From positions 496,001 to 560,000 of the forward strand of contig NZ_AP023410.1 in assembly GCF_000193495.2 (NCBI RefSeq): a DNA stretch of 64,000 nt, in the 5' to 3' direction. The notes beneath the pieces are model-generated. The model saw only the letters and a list, made by a program, of their open reading frames with translations. It was not told where the DNA came from and made no database searches. Source of the stretch: Acetobacter aceti NBRC 14818 (GTDB lineage Bacteria; Pseudomonadota; Alphaproteobacteria; Acetobacterales; Acetobacteraceae). The position numbers and the translations under genes are program-made. Numbering within the stretch: position 1 is the first letter of the stretch; the number at the start of each line of letters is the position of its first letter. This document shows, in pieces, positions 16,295 through 24,153 of this stretch.

Positions 16295-17752
16295 ATGACT
16301 GGTTATTTGGGAGGCTGGAAAGCCAATCCCGTTCGCGAATGCCTTGCCGGCATGGTCGCGACCTTTGCTCTTATCCCCGAGGTCATCGCCTTTGCCTTCG
16401 TCGCAGGCGTTGATCCTTCGGTCGGCCTGTACGCCTCCTTTATCATCAGCATCGTCATCGCCTTTACGGGCGGTCGGCCGGCGATGATTTCCGCAGCAGC
16501 TGGCTCAGTCGCGCTCGTCGCTGCTGGCCTAGTCCATGCACATGGTGTGCAGTATCTGCTGCTGGCGACCCTGCTCTGCGGCGTCATCCAGATTGTGTTC
16601 GGTCTGCTGCGTCTGCATGTGCTAATGCGGTTTGTGTCCCGGCCAGTGCGGACCGGCTTTGTGAACGCTCTGGCCATTCTGATCTTTTCTGCACAGCTGC
16701 CACATCTGACTGGTGTATCGTGGCAGACATGGATGCTGCTCGGGATCGGACTGGCCATCATCTATGGCGTTCCACGTTTCTTCACGGCCATCCCGTCACC
16801 ACTCATCTGCATCGTGGTGCTGACGGTCATCGTCACGCTGTATCCGATGCCGGTCGCACGGGTATCGGACCTTGGACATCTTCCCGACGGACTGCCGCTT
16901 CCCGTTCTGCCGCATCTGCCGTTTACATCCGAAACACTGGAAATCATCTTTCCGGCGGCACTTGCAATGGCCATGGTGGGACTGCTGGAAAGCCTGATGA
17001 CGGCACGAGTGGTAGATGACCTAACGTCAACGCCATCCGACAAACGTCAGGAATCCATCGGTCTGGGACTGGCCAACTGCGCTTCCGGGCTGTTTGGCGG
17101 CATTGCAGGCTGCGGCATGATCGGACAGACAGTCGGTAACATTCGCTATGGTGGTCGGGGACGGCTTTCGACGCTTTTCGCGGGCGTGTTTCTGCTCGTC
17201 CTGATGGTGCTGCTGCGTCCGCTCGTCGCACAGGTGCCGGTCGCCGCTCTGGTCGCCATCATGGTCATGGTGTCAGCCAGCACCTTTTCATGGTCGTCCA
17301 TCAAGGAATTGACCTCCCATCCGCCTCTCGCCAGCACGGTCATGGTCGTCACCGTCGTTGTTGTCGTGCTGACCCACAATCTGGCGGCGGGCGTTGCCGT
17401 CGGCGTCCTGCTTAGCGGCGTCTTCTTCGCTTCCAATGTGTCGTCGATGCTCAAGGTCGATAAGACGCAGGATGCCCGGACAGGATCGGTGCATTACGCC
17501 GTCAAAGGCGAAGTCTTCTTCGCCTCGGCTGAACTGCTGGAAGATTCCATCGAGTATGGCGAACCCGCAGCCGGCAATGGCACGGCCGTGACCATCGACC
17601 TGAGTCAGGCTCATATCTGGGACAGTACGGGTACGGGAGCGATTGAAACAATCGTCACCAGCCTGAAGGAGCGCGGATATGTCGTTCAGCTGACGGGGCT
17701 TAATCAAAAGAGCAGCAGTCTGCTTGAGCGCTGCTCTTCCATTTCGGGCTAA
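16295..17752 (+). CDS. SulP family inorganic anion transporter with STAS domain
   Basis: 485 residues. About 11 hydrophobic segments include ECLAGMVATFALIPEVIAFAF, the SulP signature region, and a conserved ISAAAGSVALV. A Gly-rich stretch (GLFGGIAGCGMIGQTVGNI) precedes the last membrane helices. From about residue 400 a STAS domain follows (VTIDLSQAHIWDSTGTGAIET). SulP proteins take up sulfate, bicarbonate or dicarboxylates; none is favoured by context. The start has a poor ribosome-binding site, but it is the only one that keeps the first helix. Confidence 0.88.
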   Translation: MTGYLGGWKANPVRECLAGMVATFALIPEVIAFAFVAGVDPSVGLYASFIISIVIAFTGGRPAMISAAAGSVALVAAGLVHAHGVQYLLLATLLCGVIQIVFGLLRLHVLMRFVSRPVRTGFVNALAILIFSAQLPHLTGVSWQTWMLLGIGLAIIYGVPRFFTAIPSPLICIVVLTVIVTLYPMPVARVSDLGHLPDGLPLPVLPHLPFTSETLEIIFPAALAMAMVGLLESLMTARVVDDLTSTPSDKRQESIGLGLANCASGLFGGIAGCGMIGQTVGNIRYGGRGRLSTLFAGVFLLVLMVLLRPLVAQVPVAALVAIMVMVSASTFSWSSIKELTSHPPLASTVMVVTVVVVVLTHNLAAGVAVGVLLSGVFFASNVSSMLKVDKTQDARTGSVHYAVKGEVFFASAELLEDSIEYGEPAAGNGTAVTIDLSQAHIWDSTGTGAIETIVTSLKERGYVVQLTGLNQKSSSLLERCSSISG

Positions 17753-17794
17753 TTACCAAATCCGGAATGACGGCAATTTTCGCCAGAAAAAACG

Positions 17795-17830
17795 AAAGCC
17801 GTTACCTGTTTTTTTTCAGGTAACGGCTTT
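17795..17830. terminator. Strong bidirectional terminator hairpin
   Basis: A perfect 14-bp stem (17795-17808 with 17817-17830) closes on eight Ts. On the minus strand it is followed by a TTTTTT run, so it best serves the MCE operon ending at 17940. It may also stop the SulP transcript. Confidence 0.8.
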
Positions 17831-17939
17831 ATTGCCTAAGGCATTGTCGCACGGCCTTGCTTTGTGACAATGCCTTTGATCATGTTGAAATTTCCGGGTC
17901 CGCTGCTTGTCAGGAAAGCGACGCCAGAACACCAGACAT

Positions 17940-18131
17940 TCAGTTCGCTGGCTGCCTGTCAGGAACCCTATACCAGGTCGGCGGCTGCTTTCCGTGGCGA
18001 TGTTTGGAGTGGAAACCATATTTTCCATTGCCGTCATCGTCGGCACAGGCGGAAATGGTGCAGGCCAGCACAAAAAGCATCAGCCAGCGTCGCCAGCCAG
18101 CCGTGCCTGACGTTAGAATAGTCTTATTCAT
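17940..18131 (-). CDS. Small putative lipoprotein, last gene of MCE operon
   Basis: 63 residues. A short hydrophobic segment (WLMLFVLACTISAC) ends in a lipobox-like LACTISAC, after which the mature part is polar (ADDDGNGKYGFHSKHRHGKQ). Asp at +2 would, in enterobacteria, keep a lipoprotein in the inner membrane. Its ATG overlaps the stop of the preceding TPR lipoprotein gene (ATGA), which argues strongly that it is real and translationally coupled. I know no family for it. Confidence 0.65.
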   Translation of the reverse strand: MNKTILTSGTAGWRRWLMLFVLACTISACADDDGNGKYGFHSKHRHGKQPPTWYRVPDRQPAN

Positions 18132-19078
18132 TGTGTCGTTTCCCGAGCTTTGAAGGGCTGGATTGGGGCCATGGACCCGGCTTCACGCATATACTGCGCA
18201 GCCAGAGGATCGGTGTCAGCGTCTGTCCCGGCTCTTGCGCCGAGGCTCTGGGCGGCCTGAGCCAGAAGCGCGTTCGCACGTTGTCCCTGCCCTGCCTGAC
18301 GTGCCGCCTGTGCTTCCAACGCCAGCGCACGGGCCATCGCCCTGTAATCTCCCGTCTCACGACGCAGGGAAACAGCATCCGCCGCATGGTTCATGGCCTG
18401 CTGCGGGTTGCTGTTCAGGGAGTAACAGGCCTGAAGCTCCGCCAGATCGCCTTTCTGCACAGCGGACTGCGGTGGCTTGGCCGACTGGATCGTCCCGATT
18501 GCCGACATAAGGGTCGTACTGTCGTGCTGTCGTGCTGCGACTAGTCCCTGCACAAAGGCTCCACGCAGGGAGACATCCGTATCCGGTGACTGGGTGGCGA
18601 CCCGGGCCTCGCGCGCTGCTATACCAAGATCATTCAGACGAAAAGCAGAAGCTGCCGCCACGAGACTGAGCGCACCGGAGTCTGACTCAACGGTCTCTGC
18701 TCCGTGTGAGCTCTGAGGTAGCCCACCAGCTGTCGCGTGCGCCTCACTTCCCTGACGCATGGCCAGAGCAGAGCGGGCATTCTGCACGGTCTGAAGCGCA
18801 TCTGATGGCTCGTCTGCCGCAAGCTGCGTGACGGCAAGATTGTAGGAGGCATCGCCAATGGCGCCTACGTCATTACGACGCAGGGCCAGCCGTGTCGCTT
18901 CACGATAGGACTTTTCCGCAACGGAATAACGCTCGATAGCCAGAGCCTGACTGCCTACATCCATGGCCTGCTGATAGGCCACGTCCTGATCCTGAACCGT
19001 TTCGTCTTTCGTTGACCCTGCACAGCCTGAAAGGGTCGTGCACAGCAGCAGGGCTGCGATCAGGGAGACTTTCTTCAT
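18128..19078 (-). CDS. TPR-containing lipoprotein of the MCE operon
   Basis: 316 residues from ATG 19078, where AAAGGTGG provides a good ribosome-binding site; the open frame reaches further upstream but lacks support. The signal MKKVSLIAALLLCTTLSGC ends at a clear lipobox cysteine. The rest is helical with TPR-like pairs (SYREATRLALRRNDVGAIGD, ALALEAQAARQAGQGQRANA). Start and stop both overlap neighbours by ATGA, to the MCE gene before it and the small lipoprotein after it. It probably acts in the periplasm as an outer-membrane partner of the MCE protein, in place of the PqiC-type lipoprotein of the second system. Confidence 0.75.
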   Translation of the reverse strand: MKKVSLIAALLLCTTLSGCAGSTKDETVQDQDVAYQQAMDVGSQALAIERYSVAEKSYREATRLALRRNDVGAIGDASYNLAVTQLAADEPSDALQTVQNARSALAMRQGSEAHATAGGLPQSSHGAETVESDSGALSLVAAASAFRLNDLGIAAREARVATQSPDTDVSLRGAFVQGLVAARQHDSTTLMSAIGTIQSAKPPQSAVQKGDLAELQACYSLNSNPQQAMNHAADAVSLRRETGDYRAMARALALEAQAARQAGQGQRANALLAQAAQSLGARAGTDADTDPLAAQYMREAGSMAPIQPFKARETTQ

Positions 19079-20025
19079 GGTGCCACCTTTCTGGCTGGCA
19101 GCCGGTTTTTGCTCTTCTGCTGATGACCGCCGAGCAGCCACAGTCCTTTCAGCTGGTCCGTGAGTTTCTGCAGGCTGTAAAGCGTTGTCTGCGCCTGAGT
19201 GAGCATGGCCGGAACGCTGGCCAGACTTTCATCCACATTCTTGGTTATGGAAGGCAGTCTCGGCGTGGCGTTCTTCAGGTCATGCGTAGCGGATTTCACA
19301 TTGGCCATCGTGCTGTCGGTCTTGCTGAGGATGGCGCGAAGCTGCTCTTCTTCCGGCCGCAGACGGTTGATCACCTCGTTGAGAGAAACGATCATCGCCT
19401 CTGACTTGCGCACCAGATCGTCGTTGGTCATCAACTGGCCGACACTGCCTTTGCCCGCATGCATGTCCGTGATCGCCTCATCCAGCTGCGCCATCATGTG
19501 ACGGGCGCTGGAGAGAGCGGGCATGATCTGGGCCTGAATGTCCTTCAGAGTCTGGGTAATCATGTCCGTCGGGCTCGGCTCGGTGATGGCGTTGATGACG
19601 GCGTAATTCCAGTCCATCGCCTCGCCGGAACCACGGGTCAGATCGAGATAACTCGCTCCGGCCACGACAAACGCTTTCCTGATGACGGCCTTGCTGTCAC
19701 GGCGCAGGAACGGTTCCACCTGCGGATCGAGGTCCACCAGAGCATACATGCCGCCGGTAGGATTCAGCTTGATGGCGCGGATCGTTCCGGCGTGTGCACC
19801 GAGGATCTGCACATCGCCTCCCACGGTCAGACCACCGACACCGGTCTCCGGCAGCACGACGCGCAGGCGGGCGGGCGGGCTGAGCCAGTCACTGAGCACG
19901 CCGGCCTCGATGACCGCCGCCGCGAAAAGCACCATGGCGATCAGAACAAGCAGACCAACCCACTCGTCAGCATAGCGCAGATGAATAAGAGGGCGGCCTT
20001 TCTGCCGTAACCTGACCTGAAACAT
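19075..20025 (-). CDS. MlaD/MCE family substrate-binding protein
   Basis: 316 residues. One N-terminal anchor helix (EWVGLLVLIAMVLFAAAVIEAGVL) is followed by the MCE domain: LRVVLPETGVGGLTVGGDV and VQILGAHAGTIRAIKL. A long helical tail with heptad-like stretches runs from about residue 160 to 290. MCE proteins form hexameric rings that carry lipids between membranes, bound to MlaE-type permeases. The gene begins on the shared A of a TGATG junction with the ATPase-like gene. The second MCE operon in this window encodes a related protein. Confidence 0.88.
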   Translation of the reverse strand: MFQVRLRQKGRPLIHLRYADEWVGLLVLIAMVLFAAAVIEAGVLSDWLSPPARLRVVLPETGVGGLTVGGDVQILGAHAGTIRAIKLNPTGGMYALVDLDPQVEPFLRRDSKAVIRKAFVVAGASYLDLTRGSGEAMDWNYAVINAITEPSPTDMITQTLKDIQAQIMPALSSARHMMAQLDEAITDMHAGKGSVGQLMTNDDLVRKSEAMIVSLNEVINRLRPEEEQLRAILSKTDSTMANVKSATHDLKNATPRLPSITKNVDESLASVPAMLTQAQTTLYSLQKLTDQLKGLWLLGGHQQKSKNRLPARKVAP

Positions 20026-20723
20026 CAGCGTATCCGTACCGTTAAGAGACCATCATCCGCCAGCCGCCACAGGGCGCTGACCGCTTTGCGATAGGGCTGC
20101 CACACAGTTGTGTCGCGGACAAACCAGACGACTGCCGCCCCTCTGTCACGTGCTTCTGTCAGACATTCAAAGAATGCCCCTGAAATATCCACGGGACTAC
20201 CCTCCAGAGGATCCTCGATCAGAAGCAACTGGGGCTGTCCCAGAAATGCCCGAACACAGGACGCCCTTACCAGATCCGCACTTGAGAGACGGCGCGGTGT
20301 TTCAACGGGAATACCCGGCAACCCGAACTGGGTGCAGAGACGGGCGGTTTCCCCTGTCAGATCCTGCACCGAAACAGTTGTATGATGCAGTTCCTTGAAC
20401 ATCATACCCACATGGGTGCCGAACAGATCCGTCCACACCGGTCTGCGGGTGATGCGCCCGATGCGACCACGCAGGGCGTTGCGGTGCCGGTCATCCAGAT
20501 CATTCCAGTTCATATCCATGAAACGCGCACTGCCGTTGCGCAGATGCACCATGCCGGAACACAGATCGGCGAACATGGTCGCTCTCGACATGTCGCGCGT
20601 CTCGATGACAGCACATTCACCGGGCATCACGCGCAGGGAAAGCGGCACGGGTGGCAGGCTGCTCTCGTCAAAGACCGGCGTGGCATCGGCCAGTTCGAGC
20701 ATGGGACCGGTGAGGTGTTTCAT
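20025..20723 (-). CDS. ABC ATPase-like protein (MlaF type) with degenerate catalytic motifs
   Basis: 232 residues aligned with MlaF by position and operon order, but every ATPase motif has decayed. Where Walker A should be, residues 41-49 read ETRDMSRAT: there is no GxxGxGK and no lysine. The Q-loop Gln is absent (RIGRITRRPVW). The signature is LSSAD (146-150). Walker B is LLLIEDP, with Asp and Glu in reversed order. The D-loop is GSP instead of GLD, and the H-loop residue is Arg (WFVRD). It cannot bind and hydrolyse ATP in the standard way. The frame is intact and tightly coupled to mlaD, so it is unlikely to be a pseudogene. Its start codon lies 2 bases from a perfect hairpin. Confidence 0.8.
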   Translation of the reverse strand: MKHLTGPMLELADATPVFDESSLPPVPLSLRVMPGECAVIETRDMSRATMFADLCSGMVHLRNGSARFMDMNWNDLDDRHRNALRGRIGRITRRPVWTDLFGTHVGMMFKELHHTTVSVQDLTGETARLCTQFGLPGIPVETPRRLSSADLVRASCVRAFLGQPQLLLIEDPLEGSPVDISGAFFECLTEARDRGAAVVWFVRDTTVWQPYRKAVSALWRLADDGLLTVRIR

Positions 20724-20725
20724 GC

Positions 20726-20750
20726 GTCACTCTTTTCCGAAAAGAGTGAC
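20726..20750 (-). promoter_or_regulatory. Hairpin covering the ribosome-binding region of the ATPase-like gene
   Basis: GTCACTCTTTT (20726-20736) and AAAAGAGTGAC (20740-20750) form a perfect 11-bp stem with a 3-base loop. It ends two bases before the start codon of the ATPase-like gene and contains its only purine-rich Shine-Dalgarno candidate (AAAAGAG). No T-run follows, so it is not an ordinary terminator. It could lower or regulate translation of that gene. Confidence 0.55.
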
Positions 20751-20787
20751 AGAATGCGGTTCTCAGACAACATGCTTTCCAGTCTCC

Positions 20788-21735
20788 TCATACCTTGAGG
20801 CTGAAAAGAACACTGACCGTCATCACGATCAGAATGCCGCGAGAAAAGCCCCGAGGAAGCATGGTCCGCAGAGAGTCTTCATTCGACGCCGTCAGGCCGC
20901 TGACACAGCAACCCAACCCCACGAGAAACCCGACAACAACAAACTTGAGCGGGATCAGCAGATAATCTGCCGGGGTCATGGCTGTGACCACGTCATAGTA
21001 GAATGAAAACAGCGAGTTCGACAGAGCACCGGATGCACGGCTGATGATGTAGCCCGTCGTCAGGGACGCGAGGGAGAACATGATGCCGAGCGTAAAACCC
21101 GCCACCGTGAAGGCCAGCGTCCTTGGCAGCACGAGCAGCAGGAACGGATCAAGACCTTCCGCCTGCATGGAACGGATCTGCCCCCCAGTCGCCAGCATCC
21201 CCACTTCAGCAAGAGACAGCATCCCGCTGCGACCCAGCATCAGGATACCCACCAGAATAGGCGCCAGTTCCCGCACAATGACGCTCACCAGAACGGATCC
21301 CGTCATCTTGGCCATTCCGGCGAAACCAAGCCAGTAAATCGCCTGGGACACCACGCCGACACCAGTCAGGGAGCCCATGACCAGAGTGCTGATAAGACCT
21401 TTTCCGGCGACATCCGAAAGCGTGAGCTGGAATTCGTATCGGACAGTCCGACGCCAGGAATTACCGCGCACGCTTTCGCGCAGCACGCCCCACATGGTCC
21501 CCAGCATGATGAGCAGAAACCAGACCTGCTTGCGAACCAGCGCCCCGAGCCAGCCAAGAAAATAGACAAAGCGCTCGCCAAGCGTTGCATCTTCCCGTTG
21601 CGTATCATCGGGATGGAAGGTTTCCGGCGGAACACCCAGCCCGTGAGCGATGCTCCCGGGATCATCCGGCAGAGTGCCTTCTGGCACTCTGTGTTCGTCT
21701 GGCGGGCCTCCCTGCCCTGTCGGCTTGTCTGTCAC
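20788..21735 (-). CDS. MlaE family ABC transporter permease
   Basis: 315 residues beginning GTG, overlapping the stop of the sensor gene (GTGA). A polar 50-residue N-terminal extension precedes the permease domain. About five or six hydrophobic segments follow, including LISTLVMGSLTGVGVVSQAI and VIVRELAPILVGILMLGRSG, the characteristic MlaE stretch. In typical MlaE proteins the next segment carries an E/Q-I-D-A-L coupling helix that contacts the ATPase. Here it reads GGQIRSMQAEGLDP, so the acidic contact residue is lost. The permease domain is otherwise complete. It should form the membrane core for the adjacent MCE protein. Confidence 0.87.
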   Translation of the reverse strand: MTDKPTGQGGPPDEHRVPEGTLPDDPGSIAHGLGVPPETFHPDDTQREDATLGERFVYFLGWLGALVRKQVWFLLIMLGTMWGVLRESVRGNSWRRTVRYEFQLTLSDVAGKGLISTLVMGSLTGVGVVSQAIYWLGFAGMAKMTGSVLVSVIVRELAPILVGILMLGRSGMLSLAEVGMLATGGQIRSMQAEGLDPFLLLVLPRTLAFTVAGFTLGIMFSLASLTTGYIISRASGALSNSLFSFYYDVVTAMTPADYLLIPLKFVVVGFLVGLGCCVSGLTASNEDSLRTMLPRGFSRGILIVMTVSVLFSLKV

Positions 21736-24050
21736 CGTCTGGTCGCGAGTACATAAACCCGCCCTATACCAGCATTTGGTGCATAAAATGAGCCGCGGCT
21801 ATGGAACAGATAATGTTCCCGGAGCGCCTGATACACCCGCTCGGTAACCTCAATCGTGCCGACATCCGGCGCGCCCTGCGCCATGAGTTCCGCAAGGGTG
21901 ACCGCCTCTCCCCACAGATTGAAGATCCTTGGATCGGTGCCAAGCTCCCCACCCATGGCCGGACCGTAATCCATGCCGATGCTGAAGATCGGTTCAATAT
22001 TGGCAGAGGAAAGCAGCAACATGCAGGCTTCACGAAGTACCAGCGCCGCTTCGGCCACTCTCCAGATCGCTGTGGAGTCAGTCTCCTTGGTGCATCCCGC
22101 CACGCAGATCAGTCGGTGCCCCGCGACTTTTACGGAGAACAGATTGTACCGCTTGGCGATTTCCTGAACTTCGGACGCGATCCGGTCGATCAGAGGTAGA
22201 AGAGAAGACCCATCATCCCCGTTTTCCATGACAGGATCAGAGAAGGTGACGACCATCACGGCGACGCTGGGGAACTGTCCCTGGCCAACTTCACCACTGG
22301 CTGTCGTGGCCTGCATGAGCGCCGCGTCAAAGCGGGGTGCAGGCAGTTTCTGAACTTCCGAGGCATCTGCCGCAGACACCTTCTCCGGTTCCGGCATTTC
22401 CGCCATGCCACCGAAACGGATGGCCGCGATCGAGGCCACAATTTCCAGAAAATAGCTGACTGACAGAGGATCGGGCGCATCTTCGATCGTGATGACACCG
22501 ACAATATCCGTATGACCGCCGCTGGCGCCCCGAATGGGGTAGAGCATCAGGGAAGACGTGCCGCTGTCGCGCATGACGACGCGCTCGTAAGCAGCGGTCC
22601 TCTCATCCTTTGCCGCCACCGGCACCGACACAGGCACTCCGGCGTCCACGAGTTTGAAGAAATCCTCCATATCCTTGCGGGACAGGTCGAAACCACCGGA
22701 ATGAGCTTCCTGTCGTGCATCGAAACTGTCTTCACAGATCAGCGCCATGCCATCATGCAGCAATCGCCACAGAGACGCCTTGCGCCCCTGCGTGATGTGG
22801 GCAAGTTCTTCCGTCAGGGCCAGCGCCTCGCCGTTGACGTTCAGAAGATCGGGCGTGACGGCAATCTGTTGCAAAGCGGACGTCTGTGTATTTGTCAGCG
22901 CTTTCTCGTGCCTGAGTTCTTTCGTGACGCGCTCCGTGCGTCGTCCCTGACGGGCGAGAAGAGCCGCAAGGATGCCTGCCAGAACAATAATAATGACGGA
23001 AAACTGGAAACTTTCCCGGCCACTCTGCCGCGCAAAACTGGCGAAATCGTTTTCAGGCGCGACAATCAGCAGAACCCAGTGATCGGACGACGGCAAGGTC
23101 TGAGCCATACCGATATAGTTCTTGCCGCCATAACGGAACGGATGAGAGCCGACCCCGCGAACCCGGTACGTGTCATAAACGCGTTTGAAGGTGCCCTGCG
23201 TCGCCGGATCCAGCGTCATCCTGGCCGGGTCACCCTGAGACCTCTCGACGACTGACTGGAAGCCATGCCCGGCGATGATGCGACCATTGCTGTCCAGAAT
23301 GATCGCCGTGCCGTTCTGGCTGATTTTCAGCGCATCCAGAAAGTCGCTCAGTTCGTTCAGCGAAACATTGATCGCAAAAACTCTCTGAACTCCGTCTTGC
23401 CCCATGAGAGGTACCGAACCGGTTACAACCAGTTGCTTGGTCGAGGCGTAAATTGTGGGAGGTGTCCAGGAAAACCCCTTTTTCTCGATGGCCCCCTGAT
23501 ACCAAGGGCGGCCCCGCGGATCATAATTGTCTGAAGTATTTTCTTCCGACCGGATTTTCTTGCCTTTTTCATCGTAAAAATCGTGATGAAAAACAGCCTT
23601 TCCATCGACAACCCGCAGATCGGTATATTCGAGACCTTTTCCATCAGGGCTTCGTTCAACCAGCAGGAATCCTCCCGTCTGGTCGCCCATGTAATAGGAC
23701 TGGATCTGAGGGACGAGCCGAAGCATCGTGGCGCCGTAGGAATAGAAAGCGCCCCTTGTTACGGCGACAGGCGCGTGGCTGATGAAATCCTGCGCGAATG
23801 AGCCACCCAGCGTGGCTGCGCCCATGTAGCCGGTTACATCCTGCACAACGTAGCGCTGCACCGACTGGAGCAGTTCATGCGTCAGCTTCAGAACTCCCGC
23901 CCGCGTGGTGCGGTAGTTGTGCCAGCCGATCCCGCCGATCGCCAGAAGGATGAGCAACACTGTTGCAACAGGCACCACGACCTGAATGAACTTCTGACGC
24001 AGGGAGACGTCTTTCTGCTCTGTCGGATCGACTATCTCATTCGCAACCAA
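21732..24050 (-). CDS. Membrane sensor with cache, GAF and inactive class III cyclase-like domain
   Basis: 772 residues. A first membrane helix (VVVPVATVLLILLAIGGIGW) is followed by a large periplasmic dCache-type sensor (residues 50-345, with YDPRGRPWYQGAIEKKG) and a second helix (FSVIIIVLAGILAALLA). A GAF-like region covers about 400-540, and a class III adenylate/guanylate cyclase homology domain covers 594-772. Catalytic residues are absent: the first metal-Asp position reads VMVVTFSD, the second, usually KxxGD, is KVAGH (His645), and the Asn/Arg of NLAARL is TLAELM. It is probably a regulatory pseudo-cyclase. The GTGA overlap with mlaE couples the sensor to the transporter. Confidence 0.8.
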   Translation of the reverse strand: MVANEIVDPTEQKDVSLRQKFIQVVVPVATVLLILLAIGGIGWHNYRTTRAGVLKLTHELLQSVQRYVVQDVTGYMGAATLGGSFAQDFISHAPVAVTRGAFYSYGATMLRLVPQIQSYYMGDQTGGFLLVERSPDGKGLEYTDLRVVDGKAVFHHDFYDEKGKKIRSEENTSDNYDPRGRPWYQGAIEKKGFSWTPPTIYASTKQLVVTGSVPLMGQDGVQRVFAINVSLNELSDFLDALKISQNGTAIILDSNGRIIAGHGFQSVVERSQGDPARMTLDPATQGTFKRVYDTYRVRGVGSHPFRYGGKNYIGMAQTLPSSDHWVLLIVAPENDFASFARQSGRESFQFSVIIIVLAGILAALLARQGRRTERVTKELRHEKALTNTQTSALQQIAVTPDLLNVNGEALALTEELAHITQGRKASLWRLLHDGMALICEDSFDARQEAHSGGFDLSRKDMEDFFKLVDAGVPVSVPVAAKDERTAAYERVVMRDSGTSSLMLYPIRGASGGHTDIVGVITIEDAPDPLSVSYFLEIVASIAAIRFGGMAEMPEPEKVSAADASEVQKLPAPRFDAALMQATTASGEVGQGQFPSVAVMVVTFSDPVMENGDDGSSLLPLIDRIASEVQEIAKRYNLFSVKVAGHRLICVAGCTKETDSTAIWRVAEAALVLREACMLLLSSANIEPIFSIGMDYGPAMGGELGTDPRIFNLWGEAVTLAELMAQGAPDVGTIEVTERVYQALREHYLFHSRGSFYAPNAGIGRVYVLATRR

Positions 24051-24153
24051 AAGCTTCGTGTTCCTCTAGGCTTAGACGCGCAATCCGGTGTCACACACCT
24101 GAAGCGTAGCAGATTAAGCCATTCTTAACAAAATGGTTTCCACCACAAGATTG

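Noticed and set aside
17795..17830. Possible insertion-sequence end
   Set aside because: The inverted repeat is a simple hairpin with T-tract and no transposase or target duplication nearby.
18128..19141. Longer start of the TPR lipoprotein at 19141
   Set aside because: The lipoprotein signal begins at 19078 with a good ribosome-binding site; the upstream residues lie inside the MCE gene and look like an out-of-frame translation of it.
20025..20723. Pseudogene status of the ATPase-like gene
   Set aside because: The frame is intact and coupled on its downstream side, and all motifs have changed without stops or frameshifts, which fits a specialised protein better than decay.
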